A stretch of 64,000 nucleotides of DNA from Oryzias latipes (GCF_002234675.1 NC_019872.2:7214449-7278448), one strand, 5' to 3'; positions 1 to 12,237 are shown, numbered from the stretch's first letter. Program-made: numbers and translations. The notes: generated by a model from the letters alone, not told the origin.

Positions 1-858
1 TAGGAAAAACACTCTTTTTCAGTCAAGGAGTCACATTTTACTTTTGCCAGACAACTGAACACAGCACATCAATTCAGTAGAAAGTGCAGGGACAGGAAAT
101 TGGGTATTCATTTTCAAAATAAATTAACAGTATTTATGTGAAGTTCATAGCTTCCTCGCTACAGGTCTGACACAAAATATATTTGTGTAACATAATATTT
201 TCTGATTAAAAATGCCTTCTTTAAACTTTGTATCATTCAGTTTCTCCATCTTTTTGTATCAGCATCTTTCCAACCACAAAAAAAGTCTGTGTTTAGAAGA
301 TAAAATGCAAAAGATAATTTAGCTGTAAATCCCCATTTAGAATCAGAGTCACATTTGGTCCAACTGCCAGGAACTGGATTTATAGGAGCCAAAAAGCAGG
401 AAATGTAAAAATTTAATAAAATAAACATTAAATAAATAAACCTAAACAGCACAAAAAGGGGAGAAACTAAAAGAAGATGATTTGACAAGGTAGAACTGAA
501 AACCAGACACTTTTACTCACTGAGGACAATTGACAGAAATGAAGGCAGCTGTGGATGATTAAAATGAACCTAGAGTGACTGATAGACAGAAAATGACCAA
601 ACACCATTGAAAAACTGAACTAAACGGTAGTATCATGACTGCAACAGTATATTATCAAATATAATAAAAAATGTCAGTATTTTGGGGATAAAAGTTGTTG
701 GATGTCTGTGTTTAAAATATTACTGTATTAAACTTGATTCATGTTGATTATGCCTGCACCACATTGTGCCGATGTAGCCTCCAGTGTTTTATTGATTTTA
801 TGTCTTCCAATTTGATAAAGGGAACTGACTTGTTGACAATTTGTTTACGTAAAATAAT
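1..858. other. intergenic, AT-rich, nothing recognised
   Basis: No coding exon, RNA gene or named repeat was recognised. The open frames here are short and AT-driven, with no recognisable protein motif. Confidence 0.6.
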
Positions 859-1254
859 TGTTATGGTTTGAGTTTCTTTGTATTGGTTTTTGCTTTTTAT
901 CTTGTTCTGTCATGTTTGAGTTCTGTTTCCTGTTTTATTTTGAAAGGTTTCCTGTTTTGTCATGCTTTTGAGTATTGCTTTCCTGGTCCCAATCTGTTCT
1001 GATCATGTTCACCTGTGTCTTGTCTGTCCTTTTTGTATTTAAGTCTTGTCTCTGCCTTCCTCTTGTGCTGGTCCATCAACGTATTTTCCCTGTCTGTCTT
1101 CTGCCATGTTTCCATGTTTATGCCCACAGTGAGTTTTAGTTTTGTTTTCCTGCTCTGCAGCGTTTTTTGTTTAATAAACCCCTTGCTCTGGAACCTTGTG
1201 CTCCCGTCTCTGCATTCTGGGTCCTTCCTGCTCACCAGTCCCCCCAACCTGACA
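859..1254 (+). mobile_element. solo LTR of an LTR retrotransposon
   Basis: A 396-bp block begins TGTTATGG and ends CTGACA, so it has TG...CA termini. It is flanked by an exact 5-bp direct repeat ATAAT (854-858 and 1255-1259), as expected for LTR-retrotransposon integration. Inside are a TATA-like GTATTTAAG near 1037 and a polyadenylation signal AATAAA near 1172, giving the U3-R-U5 order on the plus strand. No internal gag-pol lies next to it, so this is a solo LTR left by LTR-LTR recombination. The structure is seen directly; a Gypsy-type origin is inferred from general resemblance to fish LTRs. Confidence 0.8.
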
Positions 1255-1259
1255 ATAAT

Positions 1260-3394
1260 TGACAATTGTATCTTTTTCACCCACAGTGGCTGAGTATTTA
1301 TTTATTAGTAGTTTATTTTAAAAATATTACTCAATTTCCATATTGTATAAAGAATAAAAAAAAAGCTTTTCTGCTGCCCTTTCCCGACTTTGAGCCCCTG
1401 CCCCTCTAAAATCCTGTGCACTTCCCTAAGGAGCATGCAGGGGGGGCAGTAAAGAGGCTGAAAGTCATAGAGAATCTGCTCCCCTTTTAAACTTGGCCTT
1501 AGTAACCCAAAGTTGTATTTATTGATTTGGTTTTCCAATTGTACTGTGACTTTTGCAGAAATGTACTGTATATTTTTAATTGTTGACAGTAAATTACCTT
1601 TGGGCATGTGGAAACTTGACTTGGACTCCAGGTGTTTGAAGACCTTGTCTGTGTTCTCTGTGTTCCTGCCCCCTTGTCTATGGCGGCGGGGAGTTTCTGT
1701 GGGGATTTCCCCAGTCCCGTCTCCGGGTTGCTGGGTTGTCTACGGGTGGAGGTTTTTTTTGTTTTGTTTTGCTTTCTATGGAGGGGGGGTGCTGAGCTCC
1801 TGCAGTCTGTGCCGCAACACTGCCTGTCGTAGGCTTTGTGCAAAGAGTTCACACCTTCCTAATGCATTAAAGCACCTGCCTATTCACCTCTGCACAAACA
1901 CAGATGTGTGGGACCCATTGAGCTTGTATGTGTAGCATATACACTTCTCTGTCTGTATCTACCTGAATGTGTGTATGCGGGTTGATACAGGTTGATACTC
2001 ATTTGTATTTGCATGATTATTTGAGTGTGTGGTTTTGCATATACACAGCCATTCTGTAAACAATTATTTACGACATTCTAACTTTAATCCTGAAGCAATT
2101 TTTGTTTTTCATTTTGATGTTTCCTCTCTTTATCTAGTTTTGTACTCTGCCTTTAAACCCATTTTGTTTTCACCCTTCCAACAAGTCCAATGTCCAATAC
2201 CCCAAAGAAAGAGTGCGAAATAAAATAATAAAAGTAAAATTTTGTTTAAAGGCAAAATATTTTTTTTATATGCTATTTACCAAAATAGTATTTGTCAAAA
2301 AATATCTATATAAATAAACCAGATTCTCCCAGCTCCTGTCCTTTTACTCAGCTGCTGGACAGGCCAAAAAGTACATGAACTATGTTTGTGAGTATTTGTT
2401 AATATTTAAAATCTTGTATTTCACTGCATCTATTTTCTTTTCCTGCCCTTCTGTTTTTAGTGCAGCTAAATATCTGTAGACATGAAGGCCTCAGGTTACA
2501 AACACACTGCCCAAGGCTGCAGCAACTCATCCCTTCTTGCACTATCTTGTTACTATCAAACTTTAACTCATACACCTGGATTAGCAAATATTAATAAATG
2601 GCAATATGCAGACCTTCAAGATCTGGGAAGGATCCCTTTTGTCATGATTGACCAAGAAATGAACAAAACTCCACCAAATAACTCCACCAGAAGACAATAG
2701 CTTATTCCAACACTCTCCTCTTTCACACCCACTTTTACTTGCCCAGGGGTTAGAGTTAGTTTTTATAATTGCCAACTCAGATTGGAAGATGATACATACA
2801 TTTTTCCTGTAATACTTGGAATGCTAAACCCTGTACAAGAAACTTTGACCTTGTAAAATAAATCCCTTTTGTGAAGACAGTGGATTCTGAACTTCTCTGG
2901 CTTCCAGCTAGAGAAAGGAAAATGCTTTCCACTCATTTCAGAGTCCTGAGAACTAGTGAACCAACATGGTGCCCCACCTGCAAATTACATGTTTTCATCA
3001 TCACTAATTTACATCTTAATTCTAATTGTGAAGTCTGTGTCAAAGTTAACCACAGGTATCGTAGTATTTACTGATTGGACAAAAAGAAAAAGTCAGGTTC
3101 ATGGTTGTCTCTATTTGAGCTCTTGCTCTTTTAAATGCTTAGTTTTTGTCAGTATCTTTATATTGTCTCTAATTAAAGTGATAGATATTTCTTAAGAAAC
3201 AACTTTAAAAACTTTAAACTCTAAATTAGCTTAATTATGAATAAATAAAACGTGCATGACCCCCATTTGCAGTTAAAGTGGCCAAGGGAGAACCAACCGA
3301 AAATTCTGTTCACACAACCATTATTAAAACTCAAAAGGGTTTCTGTTTGATATTCTGTGTTTTACTGTTTACTACTAATACTCCTTCTCAACAG
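1260..3394. other. intergenic, no supported gene
   Basis: Short open frames occur on both strands (for example 1513-1935 and 2482-2700) but show no family motif, plausible splice pattern or start context. A GC-richer patch at about 1660-1830 is unexplained. Confidence 0.5.
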
Positions 3395-3665
3395 AGCAGA
3401 GAACATTAAGCTCAGAGCACGGACGGAAAAAAAACAATGGACCAATCGAGGTGTGATGTCACCCATAAAATTCCTTACCTCCCGCTCTGGCAAAATGAGG
3501 CAAAATCCTGCACCATTGCTGCCTGATATGGGCGCTGCCACTTTGAAACCAGTCGACAGTGATTGGTCCAAGTCACTAAGTCATCGTAACTATGGCAATG
3601 GCGACAGTAGTTGCTATAGGAAACACTGGGAGGGGTTAAGCTGTCTGTTGTTTTTACAGTCAATG
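3395..3665. repeat. dispersed fish repeat, family B copy 1
   Basis: The block carries a phrase resembling GTGATTGGTCCAAGTC followed by CTATGGCAA, then GGAGGGG and the tail ACAGTCAATGG. A diverged relative is at 36715-36960 (GTGGTTGGTCCGAGTC ... CTATGGCAACCGCTC), and the CCATTGACTGTA tail reappears at about 43037. It reads as an old interspersed repeat. The 145-codon open frame that spans it is accidental. Confidence 0.5.
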
Positions 3666-4478
3666 GCTCAGAGATGGTCAGAATACCTTCATACTATTTG
3701 TGTGAACAAACTAGTCTGTAAAGATCAATTTTGCAAAGTTTATATATTTGGGCAGATGCCCTTTGGTCTTAAGAGTCTTGGTGAGAGTTGCTAAATGGTG
3801 CAGTAGTCAATAAAAGACTGGCTCCACTTTTGTGAAACTGCAGTTGCACATTGATTCAGATGCTCAAGGGTCTCTGGAGATTGTGGTGTAAAAAGCATCA
3901 AAAACGTGTTTCTGTGATGGAATCGCTTTGATGAGAAAAAGGTCAGAAGAAGCAGACAGAAGAAACATCAAATCTCTGCACATAGATTTAGCTGTTGAAC
4001 TGGTGTCCTCACTTCCTCCCTGGTGTCTGGGCTTTTAAGTACTACTGTGTGCTTGTCACTGCCTCCTGCCACATTATTGCACTCTAAGCTTCCTATAAAT
4101 GGATGCATTTCTCTATCACAACAGGGTCTCTCATTGAATTGGCTCCAATTGCTGTGCCTTTATCCGATTTATAGTTAGTTGTCTGAGAACGGTTGATATT
4201 TGTCTGTCCCTTTACATTAGCAGTTTAAGTGCTTGTTGTGTTCTTGTTTTTCTTTCAATTTTTCCCAATTACAGCTCCCCTTTGTGGTGTCAAGCTATGT
4301 TACCCAGCCCAGCTCTGATGGCTTTGAGTTCTTCCAAAGTTTACTTGAGAGACTTTGACTGGAAAAGTCTCACCTTTAGTTGAAGTAGAAAGGATTTTGT
4401 TGTCACTCAGGAGTCTCTTTTCGGTCAAACTCAACTGTGAAATAATCTTTTCTAACCACCTGTCAGGCTACAATTGGA
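3666..4478. other. intergenic, nothing recognised
   Basis: No gene or classified repeat was recognised in this stretch. Confidence 0.5.
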
Positions 4479-5500
4479 TCAATCAATCAGACTTTATTTA
4501 TTAAAAAACGTGCTTCTCATACTTGTGCAACTCAAAGTGCTTTACAATTAAAAATAGAATCCGGCAATAAATAAATAAAAACATAAAGAGAGAAACTCCT
4601 TACCCACCCCCTTCCCTCCATTAAAGCACACAAGAACTGACCCCACAATTAATTAATACTTATAAAGTCAATTCTAAAGAAAAACACAAGACTCAAGCCA
4701 CAAGAACATTGCCACTGTGCCCACCCAGACCAGGACAGCAATGGGCTCCACTCCAGAGCCATGAGGCTGCAAAATCCATCCCCAACCACCCCCACAAAAG
4801 GGCAACAACGACCCGAAACAGAACTGGCAACCCCTGGCACAAAGGATCCTGAGGGGAAACACCTAAACCTTAAAAGGAAGATGTTAAAATCTAATACATA
4901 ATATGTGTGTAGAAACAAAAATGAGAAATTACAAGAAATGCACAAAATAAAACTAGATGCAGAAAATAATATGAATTAAAATGTAATAAATAATTCATGA
5001 ATGCACATTTAAGATGATCTAAGAGCTTTGGTAAAAAGGTGGGTCAGGAGCCTTTTTTTAAAACCCTCTACAGTCTCAGCAGCCCTGAGGCTCTCCGGCA
5101 GGCTGTTCCAGAGGTGAGGACCGTAGTGGGAGCACTGAGCCTCACTGTAGGTTTAGTCCTCACCTTAGGGACAACTAAAAGTCAAAGTTAAAAGCAAATC
5201 ACATCAATAAGAAAGCCTAAGACCATTAAAACCTTTATAAACCATTAAAAGAATCTTAAAATCACTTCTGAAATGCACAGGAAGCCAATGCAGCGATTTC
5301 AAAATAGGTGTAATGTGTTACCGCCCCTTGGTCCTTGGTAGAATTTGTGCCGCTGAGTTCTGTAATTATTGTAAGGTAGCAAATGATATTTGTAGGTAAA
5401 CCAGAGAGCAGGGCATTAAAGTAATCTAAATGACTAAAAATAAATGCATGCATCAGTACCTCTGTGCTGGCAAGACAGAGCAATGGACGATGTTGAATTT
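4479..5500 (-). mobile_element. 5'-truncated L2/CR1-type LINE, 3' end
   Basis: Read on the minus strand, the block starts inside the end of a reverse-transcriptase ORF. Frames with stops and shifts give HAFIFSHLDYFNALLSGLP and then a piece beginning FRSDFKILLMVYKGLNGL, both typical of the C-terminal part of L2/CR1-like LINE polymerases. A conserved 3' UTR follows (CTGAGGCTCTCCGGCAGGCT on the plus strand near 5090), ending near TCAATCAATCAGACTTTATT at 4482. Several stops and frameshifts show it is dead. The 5' part is missing and the element abuts another repeat at 5502. Family assignment rests on remembered motifs. Confidence 0.7.
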
Positions 5501-5501
5501 C

Positions 5502-5760
5502 TTAAAGACCCACTCAGAGGAAAATTGTGTTTTTAACATGTTTTTGTGAGATTTTTCTGATGATGGAGGACATGTATAGATAAATGTAAGCATAAAATTG
5601 AATCTCAGTGTTTTTTTTGATCAAATCGTTGGAGCAGACGAAAAAAAATGCTGTTTGAAAAAGAGCTTATTTGTGATGTAGAATATACATCAAGCTCCCT
5701 GCTTCGCTCCATTCACATCCACTTGTAGATCCATGTACGCCTTTGTTATCCTGGTCTGAG
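5502..5760 (+). repeat. AAAGACCCACTCC family, copy A1 (partial)
   Basis: Begins TTAAAGACCCACTCAGAGG and runs through TTTTTAACATGTTTTTGTG, GATGATGGAGGACATG, GGAGCAGACGAAAA and CTCCCTGCTTCGCTCCATTC. The same ordered phrases recur in the other copies, at 15053, 16285, 17868, 19262, 29048, 33162 and 63680. One terminus is present; the far end is lost or diverged. Confidence 0.7.
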
Positions 5761-7759
5761 TTGGTATCTGGGTCAATTTATTAAAATAACCTAATTTGAG
5801 TTTAAATTGTTTATTTTGCTAATGTATTTTCTGTGTAAAATCCAATTTTAATCCTAAAAATATTTTGTTCTCTTTATCCGCACCACCAGCTGACTTTTGA
5901 ACATCCTGCTTTATTCTCATCTCTCTCTCTGCTTGAGGCCCAAGATCCCCACAACACAAGAGCTTACCTCCCTCTTGCTCTGTACATCTGCCAAGACATT
6001 TTGGACTCCAGGGATTCCTGTCCCTTTCTTTTCTTTTAATGCTTTTCTGTCCCACTATGGTAATCCATTAAAGCCTAATCCCCATACTATTTTAAACGTT
6101 TGCACATAGACACTTATACTCTGGTGAAGTGTCCTTCTGATGAACTAAAACAGAATAAAGGGCATTAAGCAGCAGAGCAGGAGTTAACAGAAGGCAAGAG
6201 TTATGTCCAAAGAGTTAGAAAATTGTATAGACATTAATATAAGACAATTTCCAAGAACCAAAAATTATTGATTTAGTATCCTTTTTTTAATTACATCTCC
6301 ATTTGTGCAAAAAGTGTTTTTAATGTTTTCGTATCCAAAGACAGTCTCACAATTTATCTTACGTTGAATTAATCTTGATGGGTAATTGCAGGTGACCCGT
6401 TGCCACTGTAAAAGGTCACATGAAAAAAGGCTTTTGAAAGGTCCTGCATGGCATTACAATACTGTACAGCGGCGCAGATTTATTTATGGGTGCATGATTT
6501 ATTGCTTCAGTTGCAGATTGTTGATTACTGTACATCTCAGGGGTATGTGGTTACACCATGCATCTGAATAAAAATGCTGGCCTCATTCTATCTAGAAAGG
6601 TCAGGAGTGCTTATAAGGAGCTGGTAGGGTGACAACTGGGGGTTCAGCGCATTGCCAAAACAATGCTTTAGCAGGGTCGATGCTTTCTGTGATGAGGGCT
6701 TAAAGCTTGATCTCTACGGTGGTCTCTAATCACTACACAATCCCTACACTGCCCCCTAAACTTTACGAAAAGTCACACTTTGTGCAGTTACAGCTTTGTT
6801 ACATTTTTTAATTACAAATGTTAAAATTTGGAGGTATGAGGCACAATGGATAAATACGTTTAGCGTTTAAGGTAAAAGAAAAGAGGAATAAAAGAGAAGA
6901 AGTCCTTAGATTTACCTTTTACAAAAGGTTGATGATTATTACACATATTTCTCACCGTCCTCTCTTTGGATCTGTTAAAAACTAATATACTGTAATAAAT
7001 AGATATCCATTACGTATCATTTTATCATGATCGGTGAATACTCAATTCTGATTGGCTGCAGGGTGTCCATTAAAAAGTGATGATGGACACCAAAAAAAGT
7101 AATTCTGGTCACATAGCCTGCATGTTGTACTGCACTGGCCTGAACACCAGTTGTAACCGGAACAAAAGACACTCAGAACATAGGTGGAAATGTGTTACAT
7201 GGACAAAAGTTATCCCAGGGTTCATCACAACAGCAAGACATTAGAAAGGATCTCTGTCCTTCAAATGGCACAATGATGGGCATGCCAGTATCTATATCAA
7301 ATTTTACAACTGCGCGTTGCCTTTATTTTTAAATAGCTTGTTGTCTGTTTTACTGTCTTGCTTATTATATTGCTTGCTACAGAGTGAATGGGTTTATAAT
7401 TTTTTTTTTCCTTAATAAAATAATTTGTCAATACATATTTAATAATTAGAGTTAATGGATTTTTGTTGCAATAAGTGATCTAATAAACTATTTGTAGACT
7501 TTGTTTCTGTGAAACAAATTTTACTTCATCTGGTTAAAAACAAGCAATAAGAAGACCATTTTCCCTCTGACACAATGCTTTGCATTTCTATTCATGAAAT
7601 TGACACACCGGTACATTTACTCTGCTGGTTAGTTCTCATACACTAGCTGCAGGAGAGCAAGTTTGCATCAATGTTGATGTTGATGACAAAAACAATTAAA
7701 CTTTAATTACAAATCCAGAAGCAGGCATTTATAGGTTTTATTAGAATTAGCAGGTTTGT
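5761..7759. other. intergenic, nothing recognised except a small hairpin
   Basis: No gene was recognised. A 9-bp stem GGTGTCCAT (7062-7070) pairs with ATGGACACC (7083-7091). The surrounding 7020-7100 sequence reads like a fragment of an old DNA transposon, but I cannot classify it. Confidence 0.4.
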
Positions 7760-8442
7760 ACGGTGGCCCTGAAGTGCAAAGCATTCAACAAATCACTCGA
7801 TACAAAAACATTTTTAAGATCACAACAACAATTAAAAAAAAAAAAAAATTTAAAAAGCAGCATTACATTTTAGAAAACAAAACAAAATTTCAGAAACCAA
7901 AACTTGAAAAACAAAAATGACAAAAAAAAAAACATTTCAGAAAACAAAATTAATTTCCAGGAAAAAAAGAAATATTAAAAAATGAAAACATTTCAGAAAA
8001 AAAAATCCGGAAAAAAATGAAATATTAAAAAATGAAAAACATTTCAGAAAAAAAAAATTCCAGAAAAAAATGAAATATTAAAAAATGAAAAACATTTCAG
8101 AAAAAAAAATGAAATATTAAAAAATGAAAAACATTTCAGAACACAGAATGAATTTCCAGAAAACAAAACGAAATCTTCAAAAATGAAAAACATTTCCAAA
8201 CCGGAAGAAGCAGGTACTATGGGACAACGCTGATTGGATGATGATGTTTGTCAATCATTTGAACTGAAAAGTATTTTAAATGAAGCGATGACGGATTTTA
8301 TCGTCCAAACAACAATGTACTATAATAATCCACGTATTTCCCATTTATATATCAAATAAAAAATGCAGCAAACTGTTAATGAACTTTAAAATTATTTTTT
8401 GAATATTTCGTCTGACACACGGTCACCCGGAAGTAGTTTGTG
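7760..8442 (+). repeat. left terminal inverted repeat of the foldback element
   Basis: A 683-bp arm matched by the reverse complement of 10743-11403. It ends inward at CCGGAAGTAGTTTGTG. From about 7830 to 8200 it is composed of tandem, adenine-rich subunits, and the two arms differ in subunit number, which explains their unequal length. Confidence 0.85.
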
Positions 8443-8630
8443 AGCACTTTTACTTTGAACGCTGTGCGCTAATGTCTACGGCTGCGAGGTTCACGCTGTC
8501 AATCATCTTTAGGTAAGAATCAATTCTGTGATCTTTTCTTTTGTCAGTCACATGTCTCTAAGGATGTTAATTTTAGGATGTTAAAGTGCTGCTTTGAAAA
8601 GATCATTTCTTTTTATCTTGCGCATGCGCA
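8427..8630 (+). promoter_or_regulatory. inward promoter of the foldback element (ETS and NRF1 motifs)
   Basis: CCGGAAGT at 8427-8434 is a consensus ETS site at the inner end of the left arm. An ATG follows at 8472, with 41 nt of open frame to a strong splice donor AG|GTAAGA (intron starts at 8513). Within that putative intron, TGCGCATGCGCA at 8619-8630 is a palindromic NRF1-type site. ETS plus NRF1 motifs are typical of TATA-less housekeeping promoters. The sites are seen; promoter function is inferred. Confidence 0.5.
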
Positions 8631-10721
8631 AAAGGAACCCGATGGAGACGAACCGTCTTCACATGATAGCCGTTCCCGTTTTCGGTGACAACATGAGAGA
8701 AAAAGCTCCGAGCCAGCCTGATTCTGTGATTTATACAGTAATTACAGTAATTATATGGCATCAGTGTTGCTAAAAATCGACTTTAAGACTGAAATCAGTA
8801 AACAAGTTCTTATGGGAAATAATATTTAAGTGCATTGTATATTTTTGAACCATGCATATACACATATACTGAAACTTAAAAATGAACTTTAAAGTTTATA
8901 AAATACTTAATTGAATTAACATGTGATATTTCTGCAGGTGAAGTTTCTCAAAGCGAAGTTCCAGAAAGGTTTGTGCTGCAGAAGAACAGATGGCAGCTCT
9001 ACATGGGAATACAAGAAGACTAAAGTCATTCATATCATTGTGCAGTGTACAGGCAAGTCACCATGATTTATGTGAAATGTAATCAATAAATATTATTTAA
9101 CCTTAATATCTAATTTTTTTTTAAATTGCAGGTCCTTTAAAAAAACGTCTTTAACCTGCTGCATAAGCCTGATTAGTTGTAAATGATGCAGTGGGGAGTG
9201 AAAAACGAAGCACAATTCCTGGCTTTAGTGTCCGGCTGATGATCTGGAAATCACATCTGAGGAATCGCATCAAACACTTGTACAACTCCAAACAACTTAA
9301 TGTTCCTTTAAGCAAAACTCCAGTTTAAAATGTTCATATTAGGCTTGCTTCATTTAGGAGTTTTTCCATGTTTACCATTTTAGGTTTTAAAGCTTTATTA
9401 ACAAAGATGATGTTTGATTTTCAAAGCTGTTGTATAGAAATGTTTCTTTGTCAATGAAAAAACTGAATGCTGACGTTAGGATTGTAATAATGGATATGAA
9501 AATAAACAAATTTGTTTCATAGCAAATGCAGTATATTTATTGAAAACTTAACATGAATACGTTATTCAGTAACAGAAACAAAGAAACAGTTGTGGATTTT
9601 CCTTTATGGGCTTCTTCATGCAGTCAATCAAATGTTACGTTTACATTCAGCATTTACTCAGCGTACCTGTCAGTCACATTTATTAGAGGAAAAAATGCAT
9701 CTGGGAAAAGTCTGTTTGTGCTTAACAACTATATCAAAAAGAGTCATGTCAGGGAAGTTTTGTCCACATTGCTGCTCAGCATCACATCCAGAGGAAGATG
9801 CACAGGTAAGAGACCCCAGTTCCTGCTCGTACATGCTTGCAGCTTCCTCTGCACTGGACTCCAGCTCCATTGAAATCCCTGACAGAGATAAATTAATAAA
9901 TTAAAAATCCCTGACAGAAAAACATCGGCTGCCGTTCATCTTTCATTCAGGAAAAAGTTGAGTTCATCAAAATGAGGAGAAAATGGGTTAAACCAGAAAT
10001 TCATTAGGGAGGGGTCAAAACACCAAACTCAGAATAAAATACATTATTTCAGTCTTATAAAAAATATATTCTAAAACAATTTGGTATTCCTCCTCTGCCT
10101 GAAAGACTAAAACGTTTTTTTTAAAGAATCTTTTTAGACTACAGACTTTGCCACCGTTAGTTACACACCTGGACGTGTCTGATGATGTGCACATCCAGTC
10201 ATTTACTGTCATGTTTCTGTGCACTGACACACTCTAAAGTCACAGATCTTAATAGTGTGAATAAGAAGCATTCATAAATGTTATTCTGAGACACAAACTG
10301 CTGCAGTTTACCTGACAGCTTTGCTGATTTATGCGGCTGGTACACCTGTCTGAGAATCCTGCCCACGTGACCCCCCTCTCCAGCTGATGAGGTAACCTGT
10401 CATTAACGTATGACTGAATGATCTTGGATCTGTCTGTAAACACCCACCTAGAAATCACGTTTAACGCTACATTTATTAGATCAAACAAATGTGCCTCCAT
10501 ACCTTATCTGTGGATGGCGGGACTGCATTTCCTGATGTGCGCCGTCTTTAACACCCGTTTCTTCGCAGCTGCTGCTTTAGACAGAATCCTCTCACGACAT
10601 TTCGAAACATTTGTAAACCTGGTTGGTGTTGATATTTCTGCGTGCGTTCTGTCATCACATCCGCTAAATATTCAAAGATTAAAGTTTATGTTAACGTTTT
10701 ACCGTCCCTTTCTTTGTTTAC

Positions 10722-10758
10722 CTGCAGAACGGACGTCATCCACACAAACTACTTCCGG
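10722..10758 (-). promoter_or_regulatory. mirror-image ETS site and short first exon of the foldback element
   Basis: The inner end of the right arm repeats the ETS site (forward ACTTCCGG, 10751-10758). Reading inward on the minus strand, an ATG at 10739 opens six codons to the donor CTGCAG|GTAAAC (exon end 10722). Both arms therefore appear able to fire convergent transcripts into the element body. Confidence 0.45.
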
Positions 10759-11403
10759 GTGACCGTTCTGCTTCAGACGAAATATTCAAAAAATAATTTA
10801 AACCTTCATTATCTGTTTGCTGCATTTTTGATTTAATATGTAAATGGGAAATACGGGAATTATCATGGTACATTGTTGTTTGGACGATAAAATCCGTCGT
10901 CGCTTCATTTAAAATACTTTTCAGTTCAAATGATTGACAAACATCATCATCCAATCAGCGTTGTCCCATAGTACCTGCTTCTTCCGGTTTGGAAATGTTT
11001 TTCATTTTTGAAGATTTCGTTTTGTTTTCTGGAAATTCATTCTGTGTTCTGAAATGTTTTTCATTTTTTTATATTTCATTTTTCTTCTGAAATGTTTTTC
11101 ATTTTTTAATATTTCATTTTGTTTTTCTGAAATGTTTTCATTTTTTTTATTTCATTTTGTTTTCTGGAAATTATTTTTTTTTCTGAAATGTTTTCATTTT
11201 GTAATATTTCTTTTTTTCTGGAAATTCATTTTGTTTTCTGAAATCTTTTTTTCTTTTTTTCTTTTTTTCTTTTTTATGTTTTGGTTTCTGAAATTTTGTT
11301 TTGTTTTCTAAAATGTAATACGCTTTTTAAATTGTTGCTGTGATCTTAAAAATGTTTTTGTATCGAGTGATTTGTTGAATGGTTTGCACTTCAGGGCCAC
11401 CGT
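10743..11403 (-). repeat. right terminal inverted repeat of the foldback element
   Basis: A 661-bp arm, the reverse complement of 7760-8442. The phenylalanine-rich open frame at 11054-11311 is only its T-rich tandem subunits. Confidence 0.85.
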
Positions 11404-11411
11404 AGGTTTGC

Positions 11412-12002
11412 CATAGATTTTTTTCCAAAAGTATGATTTGATAATGTTAATTTATTTTATAGCCCCAAAATCTAAATTGAGCAAGAACTTTAAACACTTA
11501 GTTTTGTATGATTGCAGGTACCCAACAGCTGTGACCCAATTCTTTGCAATATTTCCTCTGTGGAACTACATGGTGAGAATCAATCTTGAAAATTTGTGGA
11601 AGATTCAATTCATGAATAATAAGGAGAAAAGCAAAAAAAAAAAATTAGGTTCCCGTTCACAGAAAATGTATTGCATGTGCTTTTTTTTATTCCCAGAAGA
11701 TCAGCAACAAGGAAGTACGTAAATATGTTCATAACAAACCTCCTTCATAACTTTGATGGGAGTTAGCGTCAGGATAAAAGCACAAGGGAATTTTTTTACG
11801 TCTGCTAAATTTATCCCTAAGGGGGGGCCCCTAGAAAAATCCATCCAGTGTGGCTGCAGACTTTTTTTAGCCTGGATCAAAAATTTCCAACAGTGTTTGA
11901 TAGAAGCCTTTTATCCGTCTAGGATATTGAACAGGTCTTATCAATCTCTCTTAGTATTTAGGCTTGTTAAGTACTTTGTCAGTGTTTTGTCTCTCCCCAA
12001 AC
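11412..12002. other. intergenic, nothing recognised
   Basis: No gene, RNA or classified repeat was recognised between the foldback element and the LINE tail. Confidence 0.4.
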
Positions 12003-12237
12003 ACAAGTTCACCAATTCATCACAGGGCAAGACAGAGACAACCAACCATACATACTTACATTCACACCCAAGGAACAATTTAAACACACCAATTATGTTT
12101 TTGGACTATGGGAAGAAGCTATAGTGCATGGAGGAAACCCACACATGCACTGAGAGAGCATGCAAACTCCACACAGAAAGGGCCCAGCTGGGATTTGAAC
12201 CGGGCCTTCTCACTGCAAACCATTACACCAGGATGAA
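12003..12237. repeat. dispersed fish retroelement tail fragment
   Basis: Contains a run of phrases common in fish genomes: CAGGGCAAGACAGAGACAACC, then ATTCACACCCAAGG, CATGCAAACTCCACACAGAAAG and GGGATTTGAACCGGG. I know this arrangement as a highly repeated LINE-type tail. The GGATTTGAACC motif looks like a tRNA T-arm, but no tRNA can be folded around it. Confidence 0.6.

Larger units (their letters stand above)
7760..11403. mobile_element. 3.64-kb foldback DNA transposon with long TIRs
   Basis: The two ends are long inverted repeats (7760-8442 and 10743-11403). Outer termini are ACGGTGGCCCTGAAGTGCAAA-like on the left and its reverse complement on the right. Flanks are AGGTTTGT (7752-7759) and AGGTTTGC (11404-11411), an 8-bp target duplication with one mismatch. 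The TIRs contain A/T-biased, roughly 55-bp subterminal tandem units with the phrase GAAATATTAAAAAATGAA. The 2.3-kb middle encodes no transposase domain I can identify. It has several minus-strand open segments (9670-9870, 10015-10230, 10249-10500). An 8-bp duplication fits hAT, P or Zisupton-like superfamilies; the exact class is undetermined. It may be non-autonomous. Confidence 0.85.

Noticed and set aside
3357..3794. 145-codon plus-strand open frame
   Set aside because: It runs through a dispersed repeat (family B) and shows no protein motif.
11054..11311. 85-codon phenylalanine-rich open frame
   Set aside because: It is the T-rich tandem subunits of the right arm of the foldback element read in one frame.
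12190..12215. tRNA-like T-arm GGATTTGAACC
   Set aside because: No acceptor, D or anticodon arm can be placed; it belongs to a retroelement tail.
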